A stretch of 64,000 bases of DNA from Chryseobacterium sp. BLS98 (GTDB taxonomy: Bacteria; Bacteroidota; Bacteroidia; Flavobacteriales; Weeksellaceae), in assembly GCF_001045445.1 (NCBI RefSeq), contig NZ_LFNF01000003.1, forward strand, positions 372,001 to 436,000, written 5' to 3'. Made by a program: the position numbers and the translations under genes. Every line of letters begins with the position of its first letter. The first letter of the stretch is position 1. Below are positions 27,328 through 35,306 of this stretch, one piece after another. The notes beneath the pieces were generated by a model, which worked only from the letters and a program-made list of their open reading frames with translations, was not told the DNA's origin and searched no databases.

Positions 27328-28527
27328 TTAAAAATTATATTTCCAGATTTTATAGACTTCGCCTCTTTTAAACTCAGTTTTTTCCAGAGGAAGTTCTATA
27401 AATGCATTGGTTTCCGCAAGATGGGAAAAATCTCCGGAACCATTAGTATTAACTGATTCTGCGATCAACTGTCCCGATGGGTTCACGCTGAGTTTTACCT
27501 GAGCCAAATATTGTAATGAAAAAGGAAAGTTTATATCATTTTGTAAAACGGCATATTGAGGATTTTCCGGGATTTCCAAAGATTTTTCCAACCAGGGAAT
27601 AAAATACCGGTGCAGACACATAAATACGGAAACCGGATTTCCCGGGAATGCAAAAACCAATTTTTCGTTTTGGCTTTTTCCAAACCAGAACGGTTTTCCC
27701 GGCCTTTGTTTTATTTTGTGAAAAAGTTTTTCTATTCCCAGCTCTTCGCAGGCTTTGGGCAGATAATCGAATTTCCCCATGGAAACCCCGCCGCTCATTA
27801 ATAAAATATCATAATTCTGAATGCATTGGGAAAGTTCATGTTTTATCAATTCAAAATCATCATTCCAATGCAGCCAGTCAGCGTCGATTTTATATTTTTC
27901 CAAAACAGATTTTATAGTAATTCCGTTGGAACGTCTCAGCTGAAATGGAGTAGGAGTGTTTTCAGGTGGAACCATTTCGTCACCAGTGGAAATAATGGCT
28001 ACTTTGGGAAGTTTTTTCACTGTCAGAAATGTTTCCCCGACTGATGCGGCAATCCCGAGAATAGAAGGAGTAATGACCTGATTGGCTTTTACCAGTATTT
28101 CTCCGGCTTTTTTATCCCTTCCTTTCAGATGGATATTCTGTCCTTTTTTTATATCAATATTGATGTTTGCAACATTGTTATTGATCAGAATATCTTCATA
28201 GCGAATAACCGTATCCATTGAAGAATGCAATGCAGCTCCGGTCATAATTTCTATGCATTCATTTTCTTCATCAATAGAAAACGGAGCTTCTCCTGCTGCC
28301 TGTACGGCTTTGATGGTAAAGTCACGGATTCCTTTTTCATACGAATTAAAATTAATTGCAATTCCATCTACCGTCGGTCTGTCAAAAGGCGGTAAATCGC
28401 GGTCTGCCAGAATATCTTCTGCTAAAATTCTTCCTGAGGCATTTTCATAGAAAATTTCTTCTGTTCTGAAATTTCTGACCTGTGAAAAGATGATTTCTTC
28501 TGCCTGCTGTACACTGATCATTTCCAT
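27328..28527 (-). CDS. moeA: Molybdopterin molybdotransferase MoeA
   Basis: Protein of 399 residues with typical MoeA features: SGRILAEDILADRDLPPFDRPTVDG at the start, EIMTGA, GRDKKAGEILVK, ISTGDEMVPP, SGGVSMGKFDYLP, and FAFPGNPVSV. MoeA inserts molybdate into molybdopterin, normally from an adenylated intermediate supplied by MogA or MoaB, neither of which is found in this window. The gene is 2 bp from moaA and 7 bp from moaC, within one operon. Confidence 0.95.
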   Translation of the reverse strand: MEMISVQQAEEIIFSQVRNFRTEEIFYENASGRILAEDILADRDLPPFDRPTVDGIAINFNSYEKGIRDFTIKAVQAAGEAPFSIDEENECIEIMTGAALHSSMDTVIRYEDILINNNVANINIDIKKGQNIHLKGRDKKAGEILVKANQVITPSILGIAASVGETFLTVKKLPKVAIISTGDEMVPPENTPTPFQLRRSNGITIKSVLEKYKIDADWLHWNDDFELIKHELSQCIQNYDILLMSGGVSMGKFDYLPKACEELGIEKLFHKIKQRPGKPFWFGKSQNEKLVFAFPGNPVSVFMCLHRYFIPWLEKSLEIPENPQYAVLQNDINFPFSLQYLAQVKLSVNPSGQLIAESVNTNGSGDFSHLAETNAFIELPLEKTEFKRGEVYKIWKYNF

Positions 28528-28529
28528 AA

Positions 28530-29516
28530 TTATCCTCCTATTGTTGCCATTGACTGATGTATTTGGGAGGCAGTCAAATTCAGTTTCTGAGCTTCCCAGC
28601 CGTCTTTCGGTTTTTTTTGTATGCTACTGATAATAATACTTTTCAGCTCTTCATCTGTTCTTCCCATACGGATTTCATCTTTCAGATTGATACCGGTTCC
28701 TTCATACAAACAGGTTCTGAGGATACCGGAAGGCGTGATTCTAATTCTGTTACAGTCTCCACAAAATGAACGGGTATAAGCGGCAATAATTCCTAAACTC
28801 CCTGTAAAGCCAGGGATTTTATAATTGTATGAGGTCGAACTTTTAGGATCCTCTATTTTTTGAATCTCAGGGAAATGATCTTTAATATAGCTGTAAATTT
28901 GTGTGAAATTCCATTTCAGGGAAACATCATTATTACCACCGTTAAAAGGCATTTCTTCAATAAAACGGACATCAACAGGAAGCTCTTTTGTAAGCGTTAC
29001 TAATGGAATAATGTCTTCAATATTTTCCCCTTCCATCACCACTGTATTGATTTTTACTTTTATATCATGTTGTAAGAGACTATCTAATGTTTTCATCACC
29101 TTATCAAAACTGTTTCTTCTTGTAATTTTGAAAAAACGGTCCTTATCAAGAGTATCAAGGCTTAGGTTGACAGATTTTATCCCTAATTTTTTTAGTTGCG
29201 GAATATATTGTTCGGTAAGAAGACCATTGGTGGTTATGCTGAGATCGGTGAGCCCTGCTAATTGGGATATATTTTGGATAAGTCCAATACTGTTTTTCCT
29301 GACAAAAGGTTCTCCTCCTGTTATCCGGATTTTATCTACTCCCATTTCTGTAAATACTGAACAGATTCTGAGCATTTCTTCATCCGTCATTAATTCATTT
29401 TGTTTAATCCAGGCAAGACCGTTTTCCGGCATACAATAGGTGCATCGGAGGTTACACCGGTCTACGATAGCAAGCCGAAGATAGTTGATGCTCCTTCCAA
29501 ATTGATCTGTCAACAT
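28530..29516 (-). CDS. moaA: GTP 3',8-cyclase MoaA (radical SAM)
   Basis: Protein of 328 residues. The N-terminal radical SAM cluster motif CNLRCTYC gives C21, C25 and C28. The C-terminal second [4Fe-4S] site is CGDC followed by a third Cys in LRTC (about residues 255-270). RITGGEPFVR and SLDTLD are also conserved. The last two residues are Gly-Gly, as in functional MoaA. It catalyses the first step of cofactor synthesis from GTP. First gene of the minus arm, with a promoter element at 29539. Confidence 0.96.
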   Translation of the reverse strand: MLTDQFGRSINYLRLAIVDRCNLRCTYCMPENGLAWIKQNELMTDEEMLRICSVFTEMGVDKIRITGGEPFVRKNSIGLIQNISQLAGLTDLSITTNGLLTEQYIPQLKKLGIKSVNLSLDTLDKDRFFKITRRNSFDKVMKTLDSLLQHDIKVKINTVVMEGENIEDIIPLVTLTKELPVDVRFIEEMPFNGGNNDVSLKWNFTQIYSYIKDHFPEIQKIEDPKSSTSYNYKIPGFTGSLGIIAAYTRSFCGDCNRIRITPSGILRTCLYEGTGINLKDEIRMGRTDEELKSIIISSIQKKPKDGWEAQKLNLTASQIHQSMATIGG

Positions 29517-29538
29517 TTAAATAGAATAAGTCTTATGA

Positions 29539-29546
29539 CAAATATA
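29539..29546 (-). promoter_or_regulatory. -7 promoter element (TATATTTG, minus strand) for the moaA operon
   Basis: Reverse complement of CAAATATA, 22 bp upstream of the moaA start. It is probably the promoter for moaA-moeA-moaC-mobA-moeB. Confidence 0.55.
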
Positions 29547-29673
29547 CTGAATGTTTCTCTCCGAAAGAGGTATTTTTACATTGGCAGATAATAGACCATA
29601 TTTATTTCACAATTCCGGATATTGATGGTATTAATATCGAATTTAAGTAGCTTTATCGGACATTAAATAAAGG

Positions 29674-30516
29674 ATGCAACAAAAGAATAATTCAGCTGTT
29701 TTGAAAGGTGAGGATATGAAAGACATTGATGTTATTTATCAGGGCGAAATAAGTTCTTCTGAGCTTAACCGTTTTCCTGACAATTCTTTCACAATTATTA
29801 TTTTAGATGAATGTCCTGACGGTAATTGTATTACAGATATTGATACGTATGCTTTACATTCCAAACAATTATTTGTTCATCTTCCCAAAAGGAAATATAC
29901 ATGGGATCTGCCCCTGCAGGCAAGCGGAAGAAGGTTAATCATTAATGACTCCATTCTTGAAACATTTTCCCCAACATTAAAATATACTTTTTCACCTCAC
30001 AGTACCTACGAAATGATCCAGACCAATGGAGAAGCCTATGAGAAATTCAGTATAGAGTTTGATGCGATCCGTAAAGAAATACATTCGGAAGTTGTATTTC
30101 CGGAGCTTATCAATGCAAGGGTGAGGCTTTTGGCGCTGATGATTAATCTTTGGATAGAGCAGATCCATGGAAAATCTGCATTAAATGATCACAATAATCC
30201 TGCTTTCCGGTTCCATGAACTTGTTGAAACCTATTATAAAAACCAAAAAGGGGTGGCCTTTTATGCTGAAGAGCTCTGCATTACTCCCAATTACCTCGGG
30301 GTGCTGTGCAGAAAGCAATATAAAATATCTCCGTTAGAATTTATAAGACAAAGAATCCTATTGGAAGCCAAGAAATTATTACACAGTTCAAATAAATCAA
30401 TCAAAGAAATAGCCTTTGAACTTGGATTTAATAATTTCTCCCATTTCTCCTATTTTTTCAGATCCCAAACAGGGTGGACTCCCAAGAATTATAGAATGAC
30501 GATGAGGAAAAGTTAA
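29674..30516 (+). CDS. AraC-family transcriptional regulator
   Basis: Soluble protein of 280 residues. The C-terminal 100 residues hold two helix-turn-helix motifs of the AraC/XylS type: FYAEELCITPNYLGVLCRKQY and IKEIAFELGFNNFSHFSYFFR, followed by GWTPKNYR. The N-terminal part resembles a cupin-like sensing domain (hydrophobic strands, Pro and Gly turns), with no membrane segment. It is divergent from the moaA operon with 157 bp between them, so it may regulate the cofactor genes; this is inference from position only. Confidence 0.9.
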   Translation: MQQKNNSAVLKGEDMKDIDVIYQGEISSSELNRFPDNSFTIIILDECPDGNCITDIDTYALHSKQLFVHLPKRKYTWDLPLQASGRRLIINDSILETFSPTLKYTFSPHSTYEMIQTNGEAYEKFSIEFDAIRKEIHSEVVFPELINARVRLLALMINLWIEQIHGKSALNDHNNPAFRFHELVETYYKNQKGVAFYAEELCITPNYLGVLCRKQYKISPLEFIRQRILLEAKKLLHSSNKSIKEIAFELGFNNFSHFSYFFRSQTGWTPKNYRMTMRKS

Positions 30517-30628
30517 ATCTAAACTATACGGGTTGGGGGTTTAATAGATAATAAATATAGTTTCAAAGGCTTGGGGACAAATTCAGGATTTATTCAGCTG
30601 CGCAATATGTAATAAAGCAAAATTTATT

Positions 30629-31312
30629 TTAAACTGTTGCGCTGTATTTAGCCACGAATCGTTCAAACTTCCGGTCTGTATTTTGTAAGACAGGTCCGTG
30701 GCCGAAGCAGATCATCGAAGGGTTTAGTTCTGCCAACTTCTGGAGTGATCTGATATTGCGCTGCTGATCTGAGGTAAATATGTTTGGTGGAAGATGAAGA
30801 CCTGTAGCTGTTGTGAGCAGGTTCATATTGGTTGCCGCATCTCCGATGATCAGGACACCATCCCGCTCGCGGAATAAAGAAATATGACCTGCGGAATGTC
30901 CGGGTGTCTCTATTACCCGGAAATTTCCGATACTATCGTTTTCGACGATTGTCCGTTCGACTTTATGTCCCTGTCCTGCCCAGTATTTTTGCTGAAGTTT
31001 TGCGATCCAATGTTGCGGAGTTGGATAATCGTTGGTTACCATACCTGTTTCGGTCCTGAAGACTTCGTTGGGATGGCAGAATAAAGGGATCACAAATTCA
31101 TCACATATCTGATCGCTGCAGCCCTGGTGGTCCGCATGCGCATGCGTCAGTATATGTTGATCAACGGGGATTTTCTGAATAGCTTTTTTTACAGTTGTAT
31201 ATGAGCTTCGTATTCCGGAATCTACCAATGCACCTTCTATAATATAGCTGTTGATACTGTTTCGTGGCATCAGCGGAATATGGAAGACTTCAGGAGCAAT
31301 TTGACGTAACAT
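30629..31312 (-). CDS. Metallo-beta-lactamase-fold hydrolase
   Basis: Protein of 227 residues with the MBL metal-binding motif THAHADH (HxHxDH), a later PGHSAGH, GDAATNMN and FGHGPV; these provide the two-metal site. No signal peptide. The substrate is not predictable; the family includes glyoxalase II-like and lactonase enzymes. It lies 55 bp downstream of a Crp/Fnr-type regulator gene on the same strand but has its own promoter element at 31326 and a palindrome just upstream of it, so it is probably a target of that regulator. Confidence 0.88.
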   Translation of the reverse strand: MLRQIAPEVFHIPLMPRNSINSYIIEGALVDSGIRSSYTTVKKAIQKIPVDQHILTHAHADHQGCSDQICDEFVIPLFCHPNEVFRTETGMVTNDYPTPQHWIAKLQQKYWAGQGHKVERTIVENDSIGNFRVIETPGHSAGHISLFRERDGVLIIGDAATNMNLLTTATGLHLPPNIFTSDQQRNIRSLQKLAELNPSMICFGHGPVLQNTDRKFERFVAKYSATV

Positions 31313-31325
31313 AATTTTTTTTTTG

Positions 31326-31333
31326 CAAATCTA
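31326..31333 (-). promoter_or_regulatory. -7 promoter element (TAGATTTG, minus strand) for the MBL-fold gene
   Basis: Reverse complement of CAAATCTA, 13 bp before the ATG. The palindrome at 31356-31369 is centred about 43 bp upstream of the expected transcription start. Confidence 0.55.
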
Positions 31334-31355
31334 CTTCGCTGGTCAGGATTGCATA

Positions 31356-31369
31356 AGGACATTTGTCCT
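31356..31369. promoter_or_regulatory. Candidate Crp/Fnr-type operator (AGGACA-TT-TGTCCT)
   Basis: Perfect 6+6 bp palindrome with a 2-bp spacer. It overlaps the stop codon of the Crp/Fnr gene and sits at the class II activator position for the MBL-fold gene promoter. Confidence 0.5.
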
Positions 31370-31955
31370 ATAATGTATTGGATTTGTGTATTTGTCCCTT
31401 TGCCCGTGTAAGCGATCGCTGCGTGATACCAAGATACGATGCCAGATCCTGTGTCGTTGTGTGCTTGATAAGCATCGGTTCGTTAGACAGGACATGAAGG
31501 TATTTATCCATAGCCGACCTATTATTGTAATTCAGGAGATAACGTTCCTTTTGATTATACTCCTGCTCCATCACCGATTTTATGACTCCGTTCCAGGCGG
31601 GCACCTGATTAAGCAGATGCTGATAATCCGGATAGCTGATTCTATAGATTATGCTGTCTTCTACAGCTCTGATACTTCTTCTGGATTTTTCCTGCGCTAC
31701 AAACTCCGGAAACGAGGTGGCAAATTCATTTTCAAACTTGAAGCAGGTTATATTTTCCTTTCCTTCCTGGTCGATAGCATATGCTTTTACCGCTCCACTG
31801 GCAATAAACCCAATATAACGGCAGGGCTCATCTTCATGAATAAAAAAATCGCCCTTTTTTAAATGGATGGGTTTGAAGAACTGTGTGGAAAAGTTAATTT
31901 CCTCGCCTGAGAGTCCTCCCGTTGAGGATAGATAATTTTCAAATACATCAGTCAT
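31368..31955 (-). CDS. Crp/Fnr-family transcriptional regulator
   Basis: Protein of 195 residues. The N-terminal cyclic-nucleotide-binding-like beta-roll (about 15-120) contains KKGDFFIHEDEPCRYIGFIASGAVKAY. A long dimerisation helix follows, and the C-terminal winged helix has TTQDLASYLGITQRSLTRAKGQI (about 167-190). The DNA-binding domain is short, as usual for this Bacteroidota subgroup; four-Cys FNR iron-sulfur ligands are absent. The ligand is unknown. The MBL-fold gene follows on the same strand. Confidence 0.9.
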   Translation of the reverse strand: MTDVFENYLSSTGGLSGEEINFSTQFFKPIHLKKGDFFIHEDEPCRYIGFIASGAVKAYAIDQEGKENITCFKFENEFATSFPEFVAQEKSRRSIRAVEDSIIYRISYPDYQHLLNQVPAWNGVIKSVMEQEYNQKERYLLNYNNRSAMDKYLHVLSNEPMLIKHTTTQDLASYLGITQRSLTRAKGQIHKSNTL

Positions 31956-32070
31956 TTTGCAATTTTATTTTCTTCTAAGCCATCTATGGATTTACCTGCT
32001 AAATCCAACATCCAAATCTAACAATTATTTTACATTCAAAGAAAGAGGTATTCTTGTAGGTATAATCAAT

Positions 32071-32101
32071 AAAGACCTCACAATTTTATCATGAGGTCTT
32101 T
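32071..32101 (-). terminator. Terminator of the secreted-triplet operon
   Basis: Perfect 10-bp stem AAAGACCTCA / TGAGGTCTTT with an 11-base loop, 105 bp beyond the stop at 32207 and usable in either direction. The intervening sequence holds no gene that I can see. Confidence 0.7.
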
Positions 32102-32206
32102 TGAACTAGGCTTCAATATAATAAATATAGAGAAGTTTTATTAAAGAAATAAGCGTCTGTAATCTTTCAGGAGAATGTTAATCTAAGATTTATAATATTG
32201 AAAATA

Positions 32207-32869
32207 TCAAAACCCGGAAGGTTTATTTAAAGCCTCCGTGGAACCATTGGTTCCACCAAGATCTTTAGTGTCATCATTAATATTTTGTTTGGTTATAAGA
32301 TATTTATAAGCCATTAAATACAGATTAACTTTAAAATTGTTGTAAGTGCCATCCGGATTTATATAATCCATTAATTTACTGTTGATAAAATTGGCTCTGA
32401 TGTGCCAGGTTCCGTTGCTTTTAAACGTATTGATATTGGGAGACCCTTGCTTATTATCATTGACACCATTACTGCCATAATCAAGAGCTACTTTCGTAGA
32501 GCCATTATTAAGCTGAAAAGAATAATTATGAACAACTACTAAAAATTTGGTAGCATCTATTTTCGTGTCATAATCTGTGATTCCCGTTGCAGGAACTCCT
32601 GAAATGGTAAGCTTTATATAATTAAACAGTCCACTGCTTTCAAGCGTTGGATCATACAGGTCAAGCGTATTTTTGGAAGTGGCAAGAAAATGTCCGCCTG
32701 TTTTATCAGGTTCACCGGGATTTCTAAGGTATAAGGAGTTGGTATAGCTTGAGCCGTTTACATCCAGTGTTTCTGTAGGGTTTGCTGTCTTAATTCCTAC
32801 TTTTGTATTCTGAGCATTAATGAACAATCCTATAAAAATGATTATTACTGTATTTATTTTTCTATTCAT
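32207..32869 (-). CDS. Secreted protein with a single GIxTxxPxETLDVNG head motif (paralog 3 of 3)
   Basis: Protein of 220 residues with a signal peptide (about 1-19, ...LFINAQ). The mature N-terminus reads VGIKTANPTETLDVNG, the short motif found at the heads of many Bacteroidota surface and fibre proteins. The central part shares YDTKIDATKFLVVVHN and SNGTWHIRA with the paralog at 33526. No C-terminal type IX sorting domain is seen. Last gene of a run of three related genes spaced 6 and 14 bp, preceded by two small helix-turn-helix genes. Function unknown. Confidence 0.75.
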   Translation of the reverse strand: MNRKINTVIIIFIGLFINAQNTKVGIKTANPTETLDVNGSSYTNSLYLRNPGEPDKTGGHFLATSKNTLDLYDPTLESSGLFNYIKLTISGVPATGITDYDTKIDATKFLVVVHNYSFQLNNGSTKVALDYGSNGVNDNKQGSPNINTFKSNGTWHIRANFINSKLMDYINPDGTYNNFKVNLYLMAYKYLITKQNINDDTKDLGGTNGSTEALNKPSGF

Positions 32870-32875
32870 GATTTT

Positions 32876-33511
32876 TTATTGAAGTCCTATGGGGGTGTTG
32901 GTTGAAACTCCCGTAAATGAGCTGTTTATATTTCCTGTATAGGTTCCCCAGTCTTTAACAAGTGCTTTTTCATAAACACAAAGGGTGAGTGACCAGGTCC
33001 CGTTTTGGGCAGATGTTGTGCCGGCTCCCTGAAAGCTTAAATTAACAGCATTATAAGTTTTTCCTCCGTTTATCACGGAAGTTACTTCTGTAGAATACGC
33101 GCCAAATGATTTGATGCTTGTTGTTGTATTGACGCCCGGTGTGGCATCTGTAAAAACGGCACCCGTGATGGCAACGACATATTTGTTTGTTTCCAATCCT
33201 GTATTTAAGCTGACAACATCATCCTGGCTTACATTTTTAAGAGTGATGTTATAGGTATTAACAGGGGCCACGTTTCGAAGGGCAATATCAAGGAGTTTTA
33301 CCTTACCTATTGGCGTTGTATCTTTTGAACGGGTAAGAAGATAATAGTTCCCTGATGCGTATGAATTGACAGTATCAATTACATAAGATTCTATTAATGT
33401 TCCTCCTAAAACATCCAGTGTTCCTTGTGGAGTTTTTGTGTTTATCCCAACTTGAGCGCTAATGTTTAGGCTGGTACAAGCAGCAAGTAATATGGTGGTT
33501 ATTTTTTTCAT
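32876..33511 (-). CDS. Secreted protein with GINTKTPQGTLDV head motif (paralog 2 of 3)
   Basis: Protein of 211 residues with a signal peptide (about 1-19, ...LNISAQ), then VGINTKTPQGTLDVLGG. The middle is beta-rich with NKYVVAITGAVF and NGTWSLTLCVYEKAL, corresponding to the NGTW region of its neighbours but more diverged. One cysteine occurs in the mature part. No enzyme motif or sorting domain is visible. It is probably a surface structural or binding protein produced together with the flanking paralogs. Confidence 0.72.
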   Translation of the reverse strand: MKKITTILLAACTSLNISAQVGINTKTPQGTLDVLGGTLIESYVIDTVNSYASGNYYLLTRSKDTTPIGKVKLLDIALRNVAPVNTYNITLKNVSQDDVVSLNTGLETNKYVVAITGAVFTDATPGVNTTTSIKSFGAYSTEVTSVINGGKTYNAVNLSFQGAGTTSAQNGTWSLTLCVYEKALVKDWGTYTGNINSSFTGVSTNTPIGLQ

Positions 33512-33525
33512 ACTATTTTATTAAA

Positions 33526-34158
33526 TTATTGGATTAGTGGGGCAGATGCAGCCCCTGTTCCGGCTGTATTAACGGTCTGTACAGAATTGAATTCTTTAGC
33601 ATATGCTCTGTCGAAAACCAGTAAGTTGAGCGTCCATACCCCTTTAGGAAGAGCATCATCGGTTGAGAATCCTACATAATCTGCCCTGATCTTCCAGGTG
33701 CCATTTGAACTGTAAGCAAAAATATCGGGCATAGGAGTAATCCACGGTGCAGTAACTGTATATACAGGCTGAGTAAACCCATGGGAAGCTATGACCACTA
33801 AAAATTTGCTTGAATTGATTTTAGTATCATACTCATCTATCCAGTCTTTATCATCATCATTGCAGGTGATTTTAAACTGAATAAGATTAATGGGTGCCGG
33901 TGTAGTAGGCACAAAAGAATCATTATAAGATGTGATTTTGTTTTGGGGAGCCGGCGATTTAATTAAAAAAGAATAATTTTCATCTGGTCCCAGTTTTTCA
34001 ATCGGATCTTTTAATGTCATTCCTGACGTTTTCATGGTGCCATTCACCGTCAATTCTTTTTCAGGAAAAGGGGTGTTGATGCCAACATTTCCTGCGCTTT
34101 GAGCATGTGCAAAGAAGATAGTACTGCCTAAGAGTACTGTCGAAATAATTTTAATCAT
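33526..34158 (-). CDS. Secreted protein with GINTPFPEKELTVNG head motif (paralog 1 of 3)
   Basis: Protein of 210 residues with a signal peptide (about 1-19, ...FFAHAQ) and the head motif VGINTPFPEKELTVNG. It shares YDTKINSSKFLVVIASHG and SSNGTWKIRADYVG with the gene product at 32207, and an NLLVFDRA segment like LCVYEKA in the middle paralog. The three proteins are therefore tandem duplicates that have diverged. Starts 21 bp downstream of the second small helix-turn-helix gene, so probably co-transcribed with it. Function unknown. Confidence 0.75.
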   Translation of the reverse strand: MIKIISTVLLGSTIFFAHAQSAGNVGINTPFPEKELTVNGTMKTSGMTLKDPIEKLGPDENYSFLIKSPAPQNKITSYNDSFVPTTPAPINLIQFKITCNDDDKDWIDEYDTKINSSKFLVVIASHGFTQPVYTVTAPWITPMPDIFAYSSNGTWKIRADYVGFSTDDALPKGVWTLNLLVFDRAYAKEFNSVQTVNTAGTGAASAPLIQ

Positions 34159-34179
34159 AAATTTGTGTTAGATATTTTT

Positions 34180-34515
34180 TTAAACTTTGAATTTGCTTTT
34201 CCACTTAGCAATAGTGTTTCGGCTCATTTTAAAATGAATTGATAGTTGGGTATTACTGAGCTTATTTTTTTTTTGATAATTCAGTATTTTGACAATAGAT
34301 TCATAATCATAGGAGCGGAGACGTTGATTCTCTGAAAATATTTCATCGTTTCCAAAAATTTTCTGGTTAAGCTGTATGATATCCAAGACACTTAATTCTT
34401 CTTTTGATAATATCTTGTTGCATTCATTGAGTTTATCAGGATACTTTTTAGTAAGAATATCAAAATAGATTTTTTTATAATAAGGATGGCTTATTTTCTG
34501 TTTTTCTCTATCCAT
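34180..34515 (-). CDS. Small helix-turn-helix protein (second of a pair)
   Basis: Protein of 111 residues, basic, cytoplasmic. The C-terminal 45 residues have a clear helix-turn-helix: SIVKILNYQKKNKLSNTQLS, then HFKMSRNTIAKWKSKF. This resembles the DNA-binding part of IS3-type OrfA proteins, but no transposase, inverted terminal repeats or target duplication is visible here. Overlaps the upstream gene by 25 bp, so the pair is translationally coupled. It probably acts as a DNA-binding regulator of the downstream secreted-protein genes; this is inferred from position. Confidence 0.72.
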   Translation of the reverse strand: MDREKQKISHPYYKKIYFDILTKKYPDKLNECNKILSKEELSVLDIIQLNQKIFGNDEIFSENQRLRSYDYESIVKILNYQKKNKLSNTQLSIHFKMSRNTIAKWKSKFKV

Positions 34516-34910
34516 TTGTACAATGTGGTTTTAGGAATATTATACTCTTTGATAATCTGATTCTTTGTTTTTTCTCCCTTTTCAAGCATTTCCAATATAA
34601 AGTAGATGACCTCTTTAGTATAGATGTTTTTACGGAAATATGGCATTTGTGAATTTTCCTTGTTCTTTTTATGATCTGCAGAAACTGGAGCATAGAGCAG
34701 CAGATTTTGGGAATACAATCTGAAAAAATCATATTCAAGAATTTTACACCATTTTAAGAGAATTTCACAATCAAGGCTTTTACTATTATACATATTTAAA
34801 ATGTCCTGGGTAGAGCAATCGAAAAAATTACAAAGCCGGGAAGTTTGTATATCGCATTCTAATACTCGCTGATTGATCATCAGACCAATGTTGATATCTT
34901 TGAAATTCAT
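34491..34910 (-). CDS. Small helix-turn-helix protein (first of a pair)
   Basis: Protein of 139 residues. The N-terminal half (INIGLMINQRVLECDIQTSRL) recalls a Cro/xre-like fold, with CSTQDILNMYNSKSLDCEILLKW continuing it. A C-terminal homeodomain-like helix-turn-helix follows, with KTKNQIIKEYNIPKTTLYKWIE. Two DNA-binding regions in one small protein is unusual. I recall similar gene pairs in several copies in Chryseobacterium genomes, sometimes labelled transposase, but no mobile-element structure is seen here. An 11-bp inverted repeat lies 33 bp upstream of its start. Confidence 0.72.
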   Translation of the reverse strand: MNFKDINIGLMINQRVLECDIQTSRLCNFFDCSTQDILNMYNSKSLDCEILLKWCKILEYDFFRLYSQNLLLYAPVSADHKKNKENSQMPYFRKNIYTKEVIYFILEMLEKGEKTKNQIIKEYNIPKTTLYKWIEKNRK

Positions 34911-34942
34911 TAAATAAGTTATGTTGAAGTAAAAATTATAGA

Positions 34943-34976
34943 AGCTATATATTAATGTTGATCTGAATATATAGCT
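34943..34976. promoter_or_regulatory. Inverted repeat upstream of the helix-turn-helix pair
   Basis: Perfect 11-bp arms AGCTATATATT (34943-34953) and AATATATAGCT (34966-34976) with a 12-base spacer, 33 bp before the ATG of the first helix-turn-helix gene. A plausible operator for one of the local DNA-binding proteins. The rest of the 34911-35306 region is AT-rich with no gene. Confidence 0.5.
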
Positions 34977-35180
34977 GTATAGGGTGTCTGAATATTTGTA
35001 TAAGAATTAAGACTTATATCCATTCAAAATTCATTTGCATTTTTTTCAGTAAGTGTTTCATTTATTAGTGTTTTTTTTATCCTAATTCTGCTTTGTATAA
35101 AAAAGTTGGATCAGTAAAATTGGAAAGCAATTGATCTTTCTGATTTTTTTGATGCACTATTTATTGTTAAATTTGTGGAT

Positions 35181-35188
35181 TACTTTTG
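35181..35188 (+). promoter_or_regulatory. -7 promoter element (TACTTTTG) for the membrane AraC-type regulator
   Basis: Matches TAnnTTTG, about 119 bp before the chosen ATG at 35307, implying a leader of roughly 110 bases. Confidence 0.5.
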
Positions 35189-35306
35189 CAAATTTAATTG
35201 ATAAAAACAATCAAAAATTTCATATTTAAATTGAATTTTGAATTTCATTAATATTTATAATGTGTTGTATATCAATATTTTGTATAAGTTATTTTTTAAA
35301 TACACA

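Noticed and set aside
34180..34910. Insertion-sequence annotation for the helix-turn-helix pair
   Set aside because: No catalytic transposase domain, terminal inverted repeats or target duplication is visible around the two genes.
35238..35306. Extended N-terminus of the first membrane AraC-type protein from a TTG
   Set aside because: The ATG at 35307 aligns exactly with the start of its paralog, and the extension has no counterpart there.
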